Notes under the pieces: generated by a model
Seen by the model: the letters and a program-made list of their open reading frames with translations, nothing else
Databases searched by the model: none
What the model was told of the DNA's origin: nothing
Source: Bacteroidales bacterium 52_46
GTDB taxonomy: Bacteria; Bacteroidota; Bacteroidia; Bacteroidales; Muribaculaceae
Reading direction: 5' to 3'
DNA length: 64,000 nt
Assembly (NCBI GenBank): GCA_001915385.1
Contig: MNQK01000030.1
Location: 1-64,000 of the forward strand
In this document: positions 32,473 through 41,004 of the stretch, one piece after another
How the letters are laid out: each line of letters begins with the position of its first letter
Numbering within the stretch: position 1 is the first letter of the stretch
Translations under genes and position numbers: made by a program

Positions 32473-33072
32473 TCAGTCCCCGTCAAGCAATCCCCCAAGA
32501 CTCCGTCCCGCCAGCGTCGCAGCTACCACAGCCGGATAATAGCGGCGTTCAAGCGAATGGATTTTTGCCTCGACATCTGCGGGAGTATCCTCTGGCGACA
32601 CCTCCGTCGTAGCACGGAACAATACCTTTCCTCCGTCACATTCCTCGTTGACAAGATGTATGGTGATGCCGCTCTCGCGCTCGCCCGCAGCCACGACAGC
32701 CTCGTGAACATGGCGTCCGTACATACCTTTACCGCCATATTTAGGCAGAAGCGACGGGTGGATATTGATGATACGATCCGGATAACGGGCTATCAGGAAC
32801 GTCGGTATCATCAACAGAAAACCGGCAAGCACAACAGCATCTACGCCATAGCGGTCCATTACCCCGAGCAGCTCCTCCCGGTTGCCGATTGCCGCCTTGA
32901 GCATAACCACGGCAGGCACCCCGAGAGCCTCGGCACGCTTGAGCACAAAAGCATCAGGCCTGTTGCACACTACAACCGCCACCTCCCACCCGAGATTGCG
33001 GGAATTAAAATACCGTATTATATTTTCCGCATTCGAGCCGTTGCCCGATGCAAATATGGCTATACGCTTCAT
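32473..33072 (-). CDS. purN: Phosphoribosylglycinamide formyltransferase
   Basis: A 199-residue PurN, which transfers a formyl group from 10-formyl-THF to GAR in purine synthesis. It begins MKRIAIFASGNGSNAENI (GAR phosphate-binding loop). The catalytic Asn and His are in IINIHPSLLPKYGG and the Asp in NEECDGGKVLF. The start at 33072 matches the family; upstream codons to 33147 do not. No other pur gene is nearby. Confidence 0.94.
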   Translation of the reverse strand: MKRIAIFASGNGSNAENIIRYFNSRNLGWEVAVVVCNRPDAFVLKRAEALGVPAVVMLKAAIGNREELLGVMDRYGVDAVVLAGFLLMIPTFLIARYPDRIINIHPSLLPKYGGKGMYGRHVHEAVVAAGERESGITIHLVNEECDGGKVLFRATTEVSPEDTPADVEAKIHSLERRYYPAVVAATLAGRSLGGLLDGD

Positions 33073-33193
33073 AAGTAATTGCTTAAAGTCATCTGATAGT
33101 GCAAAGTTAAATAAATCCGGATAAATTTTTCGCCGACGACTTGACATAAATATATTTTTTACCTAAATTCGTTGCAAAAAACAGAAAGATACC

Positions 33194-33865
33194 ATGAGCG
33201 ACAATCAAGTTGAAAAGAATATACCCTGTGCCAACCATCTGGTAATCACCGTCGGACGTCAGTTCGGAAGCGGCGGACGCGAACTCGGACGCAAGATAGC
33301 CGACCTGCTCGGCATAAAATACTACGACAAGGAACTGCTCAGCCATGCCGCCTCCGATGCCGGCCTGTCGCAGGAATTCGTGGAAAACAACGACGAACGC
33401 TTCCCGCGATTCATCAGCTCAGCAATCTCATTCTCAATGGGTTTCAACAGCATGTCATGGTATCAGAACCCCACCTCCATCTCCGGCGACTCCATCTACG
33501 AGACACAGTCGGAGGTAATCCGCCAGCTCGCCGCTGCCGGGCCGTGTGTCATCGTCGGACGTTCGGCCGACTACGTGCTTCGCGACAATCCGTTCACCGT
33601 CAACATCTTCGTCCATGCCCCCGCCGAATGCTGCAACGACCGCATCATGGCACGCAGCGACATTTCATCACGCGCCAAGGCCGACAAGCTCCGCCGGCAA
33701 ACCAACAAACTGCGCGCTGCTTATTATAACTTCTACACCGACAAGCATTGGGGCGACGCCGCTTCCTACGACCTGTGTTTCGACACGTCACTCCTCCCCG
33801 CTGAAGCAATCGCTGAAATAGTGGCCCAATACGTGCGCCGCCGCTTCCCCCAGCTCGCAATCTAA
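33194..33865 (+). CDS. Cytidylate kinase-like protein
   Basis: A 223-residue nucleotide kinase-like protein of the cytidylate-kinase-like family. The P-loop region is ITVGRQFGSGGRELGRKIADLLG (GRxxGSGG form), followed by YYDKELL, GPCVIVGRSADYVL and an Arg-rich lid (MARSDISSRAKADKLRR). It is not the canonical Cmk, which has a GPSGSGK loop. Proteins like this are common in gut anaerobes and of unknown substrate. It is monocistronic, followed by a REP-like repeat. Confidence 0.85.
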   Translation: MSDNQVEKNIPCANHLVITVGRQFGSGGRELGRKIADLLGIKYYDKELLSHAASDAGLSQEFVENNDERFPRFISSAISFSMGFNSMSWYQNPTSISGDSIYETQSEVIRQLAAAGPCVIVGRSADYVLRDNPFTVNIFVHAPAECCNDRIMARSDISSRAKADKLRRQTNKLRAAYYNFYTDKHWGDAASYDLCFDTSLLPAEAIAEIVAQYVRRRFPQLAI

Positions 33866-33916
33866 ATAGCGTATCGCAATACAGCAGCATCGCATACGCA
33901 TACAAAACCCTCACAC

Positions 33917-34075
33917 GTAGGGACGCTCGGTCTGTGCAATGCGGTTCAAATAGCGGAGGGCTGAAAGCCCGTTGGTGTCACTATCCCCGTCCGACGCGTA
34001 GCGGAGGGCGGGGCGAATGGAATACAATGTGCAAGCCCACGGAGAGGGCGAGTGTGTGATGCTCCACGATACATT
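33917..34075 (+). repeat. REP-like element, about 160 bp
   Basis: The order is GGGACGC, TGCAATGCGGTTCAAATA, hairpin GGGCTGAAAGCCC, GTTGGTGTCACTATCCCCGT, CCGACGCGTAGCGGAGGGCG, then CCCACGGAGAGGGCGAGTGT. It is nearly identical to the inverted copy at 40188 and built in the same order as the elements around the Y1 transposase. Confidence 0.85.
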
Positions 34076-34317
34076 TATCGCCATAAGCATAATTAACATT
34101 CGATTACATAACATTGCCATATTGCATATATAATTAACCTATATTCACTATATATGCTATTATTTATATACTATTAACTATTATATAGATATTTTTTACC
34201 TTAAAAAATTTTACTTTTAAAAAACTATACGTACTTTTACACGCATTTTTCACGTTCAGACAAATTTGCAACATAATTATTTATAGAAAAATATTTAACT
34301 AATCATTTAATAACAAG
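34076..34317. promoter_or_regulatory. AT-rich leader of inositol-phosphate synthase
   Basis: A 242-base, extremely AT-rich segment without repeats or a gene. CAAATTTGC at 34262 could be a weak -7 box. I see no clear consensus promoter. Confidence 0.35.
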
Positions 34318-35652
34318 ATGAGTAATGTAAAGAAAGCCGAAGGCAAACTCGGCGTTATGGTTGTCGGCCTCGGTGCCGTTAGTTCAACTTTCATGACAGG
34401 CGTACTTATGGCCCGCAAAGGTCTTGCAAAGCCCGTCGGCTCAATGACACAATATGACAAAATGCGTGTCGGTGAAGGTGCCGACAAAAAATATCTCAAA
34501 TACGGCGACATCGTATCTATCGCAAAACTTGACGACATCGTATTCGGCGCATGGGACGTTTATCCCGAAAATGCCTACGAATCGGCCATCAAGTGTGAGG
34601 TTCTTAAAGAAAAAGACATCAACCCCGTAAAGGACGAACTCGAGAAAATCGTCCCCATGAAAGCCGCTTTCGACCACAACTACGCAAAGCGTCTCGACGG
34701 CAACAACGTAAAGACCTGCAAGGACCGCTGGGACATGACCGAGCAGATCCGTCAGGACATCCGCGATTTCAAAGCCAAGACCGGCGTTGACCGCGTAGTC
34801 GTACTCTGGGCTGCTTCCACTGAAGTCTACGTTCCCGTCAACGAAAAGGTACACTATAAACTCGCCGACCTCGAGGCTGCAATGAAAGCCAACGACTGCG
34901 AAAACATCGCACCCTCAATGTGCTACGCCTACGCAGCCCTCACCGAAGGCGCTCCCTTCATCATGGGCGCTCCCAACACCACCGTCGACATCCCCGCAAT
35001 GTGGGAACTCGCCGAGAAGACCAAGATGCCTATCGCCGGCAAGGACTTCAAGACCGGCCAGACTCTCGTGAAATCAGGTTTCGCCCCCATCATCGGCACC
35101 CGCTGCCTCGGCCTCGCAGGATGGTTCTCTACCAATATCCTCGGCAACCGCGACGGTCTCGTGCTCGACGAACCCGCCAACTTCCGCACAAAAGAGGTAT
35201 CTAAACTCTCTACACTCGAGTCAATCCTCGTGCCCGAAGAGCAACCCGACCTCTACGGCCAGAACTGCGGCGGCTGCGGCAACGACCACAACGGCTACTA
35301 CCACAAGGTACGCATCAACTACTATCCCCCGCGCAATGACAACAAGGAAGGCTGGGACAACATCGACATCTTCGGCTGGATGGGCTATCCCATGCAGATC
35401 AAGATCAACTTCCTCTGCCGCGACTCTATCCTCGCTGCTCCCCTCTGCCTCGACCTCGTGTTGCTGAGCGACCTCGCAGCCCGTGCCGGACGCTACGGCA
35501 TCCAGCGCTTCCTGAGCTTCTTCCTCAAGAGCCCGATGCACGACTACACCAAGCACGAAGTGCCCGTCAACCACCTCTTCCAGCAGTACGTAATGCTCAA
35601 AAACGCTATCCGCGAGATGGGCGGCTACAAAGCTGACGAACCTATCGACTGA
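34318..35652 (+). CDS. Inositol-3-phosphate synthase
   Basis: A 444-residue myo-inositol-1-phosphate synthase, which converts glucose 6-phosphate to inositol 3-phosphate with NAD. The Rossmann start is LGVMVVGLGAVSSTF; later blocks are VVVLWAASTEVYVPV, GAPNTTVDIPAMWELAEK, IAGKDFKTGQTLVKS (catalytic Lys region) and KINFLCRDSILAAPLCLDLVLL. In Bacteroides the homologous enzyme feeds inositol sphingolipids and phosphatidylinositol. Here the usual partners (CDP-alcohol phosphotransferase, phosphatase) are not adjacent. It is followed by a strong terminator, so it is monocistronic. Confidence 0.93.
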   Translation: MSNVKKAEGKLGVMVVGLGAVSSTFMTGVLMARKGLAKPVGSMTQYDKMRVGEGADKKYLKYGDIVSIAKLDDIVFGAWDVYPENAYESAIKCEVLKEKDINPVKDELEKIVPMKAAFDHNYAKRLDGNNVKTCKDRWDMTEQIRQDIRDFKAKTGVDRVVVLWAASTEVYVPVNEKVHYKLADLEAAMKANDCENIAPSMCYAYAALTEGAPFIMGAPNTTVDIPAMWELAEKTKMPIAGKDFKTGQTLVKSGFAPIIGTRCLGLAGWFSTNILGNRDGLVLDEPANFRTKEVSKLSTLESILVPEEQPDLYGQNCGGCGNDHNGYYHKVRINYYPPRNDNKEGWDNIDIFGWMGYPMQIKINFLCRDSILAAPLCLDLVLLSDLAARAGRYGIQRFLSFFLKSPMHDYTKHEVPVNHLFQQYVMLKNAIREMGGYKADEPID

Positions 35653-35670
35653 TCGACAGTACATATCCCA

Positions 35671-35713
35671 TAAACTAAAAAAATCCCGCCCGACGCGGGA
35701 TTTTTTTAGTTTA
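35671..35713 (+). terminator. Strong terminator after inositol-phosphate synthase
   Basis: A 19-bp perfect stem (TAAACTAAAAAAATCCCGC and complement) with a 5-base loop. A T-run follows the GC core in either direction, so it can also serve the opposite strand. Confidence 0.92.
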
Positions 35714-35773
35714 TAGCATACCATTTAGATTAGATTTCACAGAAATTAATTGCAACACACCGGCGTAGAATGG

Positions 35774-35847
35774 AGCGGGGGCGTCCCGCCCCCGTGGTAA
35801 CTTCCGGTGAACATGAATAATACCACGAGGGCGGGACGCCCTCGCCC
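35774..35847. repeat. Large inverted repeat, GGGGGCGTCTCGCCCCC family
   Basis: Arms 35774-35800 and 35821-35847 (GCGGGGGCGTCCCGCCCCCG variant), between converging genes. Confidence 0.9.
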
Positions 35848-35874
35848 CACTCTATGCTGATTTCAAACACTCTC

Positions 35875-36285
35875 TCAATGGCCCGACACAAGCGCGATGA
35901 CCCTGTGCAGGAACTCCTTGTTGGAATAAGGCTGCAATATGTAATCGCTTGCGCCGGCATTCAGCGCCCGCACCACATTTGCCGTGGACGACACATCGGC
36001 AACGACCAGAATAGGTATTTTCATACCGACCGGCGTCTGTTTTATTATCTCTATGGCATGAAACGTTGATGAATGTCCTATAGTCACATCGACAACTATA
36101 CACTTGACGTCGACATGCTCTATCTCCATGAACTCCTCAAAGGTCTTGCAGACATACACCCCGTAACCGTCACGCTGAAGGTACCGGCTCAGATCGCTGC
36201 AGGTCTCATCGTTTTTAAACGACAATATAATATTACCTTTTACCGGAATATTGTCAGGAATGTCTTCTTTAAATAATTTTTGCAT
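35875..36285 (-). CDS. Stand-alone receiver-domain protein, degenerate
   Basis: A 136-residue protein that is a single receiver domain (CheY-like) with a short N-terminal extension. The phosphorylated Asp appears present (CIVVDVTIG). The conserved Thr is replaced by Ala (PILVVADV), and the conserved Lys before Pro is replaced by Gln (DYILQPYS). These changes suggest a weakened or absent phosphorylation switch, so it may act as a pseudo-receiver. No histidine kinase is near. The 3' end lies beside a large palindrome. Confidence 0.8.
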   Translation of the reverse strand: MQKLFKEDIPDNIPVKGNIILSFKNDETCSDLSRYLQRDGYGVYVCKTFEEFMEIEHVDVKCIVVDVTIGHSSTFHAIEIIKQTPVGMKIPILVVADVSSTANVVRALNAGASDYILQPYSNKEFLHRVIALVSGH

Positions 36286-36688
36286 TATCTCGGAGGAAAT
36301 TTGGTTGCCTTTCCTTTGGTAAATGTAGGAAAAATATGCCGGACGCTAAAATTAGTAATTAAATTGTATCAATAATGTGTCGCTATCTTAACCATGCCAT
36401 TGTTTTGTAATGAATGGGTAATGTAATAGCAACCTTTTGCCATATTTTCCCCACATCATCTTTCCGATGCATGCGAACATGCTGCAAACGGCTTCCGAAG
36501 CGACTTTTCATAAGATTTCACCTACCGCCGCGACATGACTGCGACACACTCCGCAGGCAATATGCACACATATATAACACCTTACATCATGTAAAAAAAA
36601 TGTTTTATATATAAAAAATAGCACAAAAAATTCTACCTTTGTACTAATAATTACTCACAAACTTTAATTTTATTTAAAAACCAATCTT
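36286..36688. promoter_or_regulatory. Divergent spacer; promoter box at 36634
   Basis: A 403-base AT-rich spacer. TACCTTTG at 36634-36641 is a good -7 box for the lipoprotein gene at 36689. No repeats of the major families and no gene are seen. Confidence 0.6.
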
Positions 36689-38464
36689 ATGAAAAAACCA
36701 TCACGGCGGCAGATGCTGCATGCGCTATGCATCGGTCTTGCCGCAACCGGCGTCGTAGGTTGCGTGGATCATGACTACGACCTCTCCGAAGACATTGACG
36801 TGACAATCCAGCTCGGAGGTGACAATCTGACATTGCCGGGCAGCAGCACCGACCAGTTGTTCCTTTCAAAAATCCTCGATCTGGAGCAGGGCAGCTCAAT
36901 CAAGGCTGTCGAAAACGACGGAGAATACGGACTTGCCAAAGGCGACTACGTACTCATACAGGACGGCAATTCATCGCCGTCGCGTTTCGAAGTCCCCGAA
37001 GTATCCCTCGACCATATCAACGGAAGCACATCGACCACCGTACTGCCCGAATTCTACAATCCCGACGGACAGTCAGTCATATCCAATCCCACCGATATGA
37101 TACACAACACAATCCGCTTGTCCGATGACAACGTGACACGCGATCTCGTATCACTCGAATCGGCCGACATGGACGTAAAGATGAAACTTAACGTGCGCTA
37201 CACGTCATCCGATTTCACCGGCACCGCCTACGTGGAAAAAGGCTATACAATAACTTTCGACAAATGCTGGACCGTGGAAGTAGGCGACGAAGCCACCGCG
37301 CAATATCTCGAAAGCGTCAACCCCTACACATTGCGCTTCAAGCAGCGCTACGGGATTTCGCCCGACCATGGCCTGTCGGCACGCGTATGCCTCGTCAAGG
37401 CCGACCTCACAGGTCTGCCCGCCGGACAAGGTCTCTACGCACCGGGCAAGTTCTTTATCGAGAACCAGGTGGTATCGTCGGGCGACGTTAGCATCGACGT
37501 GGCCGACCTCCCCGCCGGAAGCCGCGCCAACATCACCGTAGTTTCCGAAATATCGGTATCTGACGCACGCCTGCTCAAAGTACGCGGTATCGTTGACCCC
37601 AAGATAAATATCTCTGAGACAAAATTCGACATCAACGACATACCCGACTTCCTCTGCGACCCCGAAAACCACCTCGACCTCAGCAATCCGCAGGTGACGC
37701 TGAGCATCACCAACAACTCGCCGCTCCCCATCACCCTCAACGGACGCCTTACATCCTACAGCAAGGGCAACGAGATAGCCGAAGTAGGCATAGGTGAGTC
37801 ATACGGCACCGCGCCCGTGATAGCACACGCCAACGGGACCACCGACATCATCATATCACGCGCACCGGTAGCCGGAGCCGCCGACAATATCGTAGTGCCC
37901 GAACTCAGCACCCTCCTCAACACCATCCCCGACCTCATCAGCTTCCATGACGCCGTGTCAAAGGCCGTACCGCAGGTATCGGAATACACTCTTGGAAGCA
38001 CATATACATTCGACTGCGACTACACCGCCGTCATACCCCTTGCATTCGGCGACGCAATGCAGCTGCACTACACCCACATTGACGACAACTGGGACGAAGA
38101 CCTTGAGAAATACAATTTCAACACCGCTGTAGTCACCGCCGACGTGGTAAATACAATACCTCTCGACATGACACCGGATGCTGTCGCTCTCGACGCTCAT
38201 GGCAACGATTACACAACGATTGACGTCGACGTCGACGGGACGGTTTCGGCCGGCACAATTGCACAGCCTTCAGTGACACAGCTCAAAATCACACTGAAAT
38301 CCACCGGCAAAAACATCAGCGGTCTTGACGGAGTGAAACTGCTCTTCTACGCTACGGCCAACGACAGCTTCACAGGCACTAACCTCAACAAAGATCAGGC
38401 CGTCAAATTTGAAAACATTAAAATAACCCTCAAGGGAGGCGTCCTCGTCGACCTCAACAACTAA
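36689..38464 (+). CDS. Surface lipoprotein, unknown family
   Basis: A 591-residue exported protein with a lipoprotein signal: basic start KKPSRRQ, hydrophobic core LHALCIGLAATGVVG and lipobox cysteine at residue 25 (GVVGC). The rest is beta-rich with repeated Ig-like or beta-sandwich pieces (for example LSNPQVTLSITNNSPLPITLNGRL). I do not recognise the family. It is followed after 6 bases by an outer-membrane barrel-like protein, so they are surely co-transcribed and may form one complex. Confidence 0.75.
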   Translation: MKKPSRRQMLHALCIGLAATGVVGCVDHDYDLSEDIDVTIQLGGDNLTLPGSSTDQLFLSKILDLEQGSSIKAVENDGEYGLAKGDYVLIQDGNSSPSRFEVPEVSLDHINGSTSTTVLPEFYNPDGQSVISNPTDMIHNTIRLSDDNVTRDLVSLESADMDVKMKLNVRYTSSDFTGTAYVEKGYTITFDKCWTVEVGDEATAQYLESVNPYTLRFKQRYGISPDHGLSARVCLVKADLTGLPAGQGLYAPGKFFIENQVVSSGDVSIDVADLPAGSRANITVVSEISVSDARLLKVRGIVDPKINISETKFDINDIPDFLCDPENHLDLSNPQVTLSITNNSPLPITLNGRLTSYSKGNEIAEVGIGESYGTAPVIAHANGTTDIIISRAPVAGAADNIVVPELSTLLNTIPDLISFHDAVSKAVPQVSEYTLGSTYTFDCDYTAVIPLAFGDAMQLHYTHIDDNWDEDLEKYNFNTAVVTADVVNTIPLDMTPDAVALDAHGNDYTTIDVDVDGTVSAGTIAQPSVTQLKITLKSTGKNISGLDGVKLLFYATANDSFTGTNLNKDQAVKFENIKITLKGGVLVDLNN

Positions 38465-38470
38465 GGAATC

Positions 38471-39907
38471 ATGATTTCATTCAAGAAAATTACTATATGC
38501 CTCGCAGTGTGTGCCGCTCTTCCCGCCACCGCACAGGAGGCTCCCCGCTCGGCCTACTTCCTCGACGGCTACTCGTTCCGCCACGAGCTCAACCCCGCAT
38601 TCTCCGGCGAGCGCAACTACATATCAATCCCCGCACTCGGCAATCTCGACCTGGGAGTATTCTCCAATGTCGGCGTCAACACATTCCTCTACAAGACCGA
38701 GCCCGGAAGCCCCTACAAGCTAACTACATTCATGAGCCCGACTGTCGACGCGGCAACGTTCCTTGATAAACTCAAGGACAACAACCGCATCAACGGCAAC
38801 TTCGATGTCACATTACTCTCGGCCGGATTCAAGGCATTCGGCGGGTTCAACACCATCACCGTGGGCGTCAAGTCTGAAGTAGGCGTAAGCCTCCCCAAAG
38901 ACCTCTTCACTTTCATGAAAGTAGGCCAGACAGGACCCGACACCCGCTATCAGTTCGGCGACCTCAAGGTTGAGGCATCCGCAGTAGCCGAAATCGCACT
39001 GGGACACAGCCGCAAGCTAACCGACAAACTCAACGTCGGCGCCAAACTCAAAGTGCTCCTCGGACTCGGAAGCGCATACGCCGACATCAAGAAGATGGAC
39101 GTGGCATTCGGCTATGACAAGTGGCAGATTCAGGCCGAAGGCGAACTGAAAATGGCCGCCGGCAAAGGCCTGTACGTCCCCACCAAGCAGGAAAGCGGCA
39201 AAGAAATCAAGAATCCGGGCGAAGCCGACCTCATCGAATGGGGCGACATCGACTATGACAAATTCGGCCTTACCGGCTTCGGTCTCGGCATTGACCTCGG
39301 CGCCACCTACGACCTCCTCCCCGACCTGCAGCTCTCGGCCGCCATCAATGACCTCGGGTTCATGAGCTGGAGCAACGCCGTGACCGGGCGCACCGGCTCG
39401 GGAACATGGACATTCGACGGCTTCAACAACATCGCTGTCGACGACACACAGCCCGGCTACAACGAGAACAAGCTCGACGAGCAGTTCGACCGCCTTTGGG
39501 ACGACATGCAGGACGTAATCAACATACACCGCGAGGACAACGGTTCCGGAAGCTACACCAAAGCCCTCCGCGCCACACTCCATCTCGGTGCCGAATACAA
39601 GATGCCCTTCTACCGCAACCTTACCGGAGGCTTCCTGTTCTCCTCTCACTTCGCAGGATGCTCCTCATGGACCGAAGGCCGCTTCTTCGCCAATGTGAAA
39701 CCGGTGAAATGGTTCGACGCCACAATCAACTACGGCGCGTCGACCTACGGCTCATCATTCGGCTGGATGCTCAACTTCCACCCCAAAGGATTCAACTTCT
39801 TCATCGGAAGCGACCACCAGTTCTTCAGCATCACCCCGCAGATACTCCCCGTGGGCAAAGCCACAGCCAACATCAACATAGGCTTCAACGTGACCTTCGG
39901 TTCATAA
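38471..39907 (+). CDS. DUF5723-like outer-membrane protein
   Basis: A 478-residue exported protein. The signal peptide is MISFKKITICLAVCAALPATAQ. A conserved N-terminal segment follows (SAYFLDGYSFRHELNPAFSGERNYISIPALGNLDLGV), typical of DUF5723-type proteins of Bacteroidales. Then come alternating amphipathic strands, ending in NINIGFNVTFGS. It is likely a barrel in the outer membrane. Related barrels include PorP/FadL-like proteins. Partner: the lipoprotein 6 bases upstream. Confidence 0.8.
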   Translation: MISFKKITICLAVCAALPATAQEAPRSAYFLDGYSFRHELNPAFSGERNYISIPALGNLDLGVFSNVGVNTFLYKTEPGSPYKLTTFMSPTVDAATFLDKLKDNNRINGNFDVTLLSAGFKAFGGFNTITVGVKSEVGVSLPKDLFTFMKVGQTGPDTRYQFGDLKVEASAVAEIALGHSRKLTDKLNVGAKLKVLLGLGSAYADIKKMDVAFGYDKWQIQAEGELKMAAGKGLYVPTKQESGKEIKNPGEADLIEWGDIDYDKFGLTGFGLGIDLGATYDLLPDLQLSAAINDLGFMSWSNAVTGRTGSGTWTFDGFNNIAVDDTQPGYNENKLDEQFDRLWDDMQDVINIHREDNGSGSYTKALRATLHLGAEYKMPFYRNLTGGFLFSSHFAGCSSWTEGRFFANVKPVKWFDATINYGASTYGSSFGWMLNFHPKGFNFFIGSDHQFFSITPQILPVGKATANINIGFNVTFGS

Positions 39908-39939
39908 ACGCCCCCCGAAGTCACGACCGACACTACACC

Positions 39940-39992
39940 AAGCCGCCTGTAATCGCAATCCCGGCAATCCGGACCGCGATTACAGGCGGCTT
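39940..39992 (+). terminator. 17-bp hairpin after DUF5723-like gene
   Basis: Arms AAGCCGCCTGTAATCGC (39940-39956) and its complement (39976-39992). Only two T follow directly, so the terminator role is likely but not certain. Confidence 0.6.
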
Positions 39993-40025
39993 GCTACAGT
40001 GAACAAGAACACATCACCCAACTAT

Positions 40026-40187
40026 GTATGGACGCACGGTCGGTGCAATGCGGTTCAAATAAGGAATATGGTTCGCCAAAGGAGGGCTGAAAGCCCGTTG
40101 GTGTCACTATCCCCGTCCGACGCGTAGCGGAGGGCGGGGTGGCGATGGCCTCTAATAAAAGGAGCCCACGGAGAGGGCGACTGTGTA
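40026..40187 (+). repeat. REP-like element, direct copy of inverted pair
   Basis: Built like 33917: TGCAATGCGGTTCAAATA, hairpin GGGCTGAAAGCCC, TATCCCCGTCCGACGCGTAG, CCCACGGAGAGGGCGACTGT, with a short insertion after the first block. It is joined head to head with the next element. Confidence 0.85.
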
Positions 40188-40330
40188 AAATGTATCGTGG
40201 AGCATCACACACTCGCCCTCTCCGTGGGCTTGCACATTGTATTCCTTTCGCCCCGCCCTCCGCTACGCGTCGGACGGGGATAGTGACACCAACGGACTTT
40301 CAGCCCTCCGCTATTTGAACCGCATTACAA
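40188..40330 (-). repeat. REP-like element, inverted copy
   Basis: The reverse complement is nearly identical to 33917-34075 (GGGCTGAAAGTCCGTTGG, GCAAGCCCACGGAGAGGGCG). With the preceding copy it forms an inverted pair of about 300 bases. Confidence 0.85.
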
Positions 40331-40332
40331 GG

Positions 40333-40440
40333 TCGGTGCGTCCGCAGAGCGAACATTGATTATCAACGGATTATCGGACGCACAGACCGTGCGTCCATAC
40401 TTTGTCGACCAAAATTTTGCAGTTCCGCAACATCCTCCAT
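40333..40440. repeat. GGACGCACAGACCGTGCGTCC family element
   Basis: GTGCGTCCG, then CGGACGCACAGACCGTGCGT and CCAAAATTTTGCAGTTCCGC. The segment is shared, with few changes, with 43790-43897. The rest of the spacer to 40560 shows nothing convincing; an 83-codon minus-strand frame over it looks random. Confidence 0.8.
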
Positions 40441-40560
40441 CACTATACAACGAAGCTGCATCAGTCGTTTTCTCCATCTTGATACCATCTGAATTGCAAT
40501 ATTTTAATACCTGACCGATAAAATTTCGTTCAAAATCTTGCATAATAAAAAAAATAGCAG

Positions 40561-40568
40561 TACATTTG
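40561..40568 (+). promoter_or_regulatory. Promoter box TACATTTG for tRNA-Asn
   Basis: TACATTTG matches TAnnTTTG, 56 bases before the tRNA. Confidence 0.6.
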
Positions 40569-40624
40569 CAACGCAAAAGCCGATAAGGCCGTCAGAAAGC
40601 CCCAAAGCCAAAGCAAAAACACCT

Positions 40625-40698
40625 GCTTCAGTAGCTCAGTTGGTTAGAGCACCTGACTGTTAATCAGGGGGTCGTTGGTTCAAGCCCATCCTGAAGCG
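40625..40698 (+). tRNA. tRNA-Asn (GTT)
   Basis: Acceptor GCTTCAG/CTGAAGC with discriminator G, D-arm GCTC/GAGC, and anticodon stem CCTGA/TCAGG with loop CTGTTAA (anticodon GTT). The T-stem has one T-T mismatch. CCA is not encoded. Confidence 0.93.
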
Positions 40699-40700
40699 CA

Positions 40701-40735
40701 AAAAAGAGATGCCAAAATGGCATCTCTTTTTTTAT
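40701..40735 (+). terminator. Terminator after tRNA-Asn
   Basis: The stem AAAAAGAGATGCC / GGCATCTCTTTTT with loop AAAAT starts 3 bases after the tRNA and runs into T-residues. Confidence 0.92.
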
Positions 40736-40860
40736 ATCTCCATCCCTGCATCCAGGCGTAGGGCGTGATTCAGGGTCAGCTGCAAAACCCGGTTGAAATG
40801 TTAAAAAGGGTTCAAGCCGAAATTGCAGTACATGCCAATATAATAATTGTCGGCTTTGTT

Positions 40861-40937
40861 GTCCGCGGTTAAAAACCGCGGCTACTACGTGGTTGACTCA
40901 TAGCACGTTATAGTAGCCGCGGTGTTTAACCGCGGAC
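40861..40937. repeat. Inverted repeat of GCGGTTAAAAACCGCGG hairpins
   Basis: Arms 40861-40887 (GTCCGCGGTTAAAAACCGCG...) and 40911-40937 pair with each other, and each arm also folds on itself. The single hairpin recurs at 29861. The remaining DNA from 40736 to 40860 shows no gene. Confidence 0.85.
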
Positions 40938-40955
40938 AACTAAGATTGACTTAGT

Positions 40956-40986
40956 AGGGGCAGGTGTGTCTCGCCCCCGTGGTAAC
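40956..40986. repeat. Half-copy of GGGGGCGTCTCGCCCCC family
   Basis: A degenerate arm (GGGGCAGGTGTGTCTCGCCC...CGTGGTAAC) at the 3' end of the DUF4919-like gene. Confidence 0.8.
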
Positions 40987-41004
40987 TTTTGTATATAAGA
41001 AGGA

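Noticed and set aside
40325..40576. An 83-codon minus-strand frame before tRNA-Asn
   Set aside because: It covers a repeat that is also found at 43790 and a promoter region, with no protein-like pattern.
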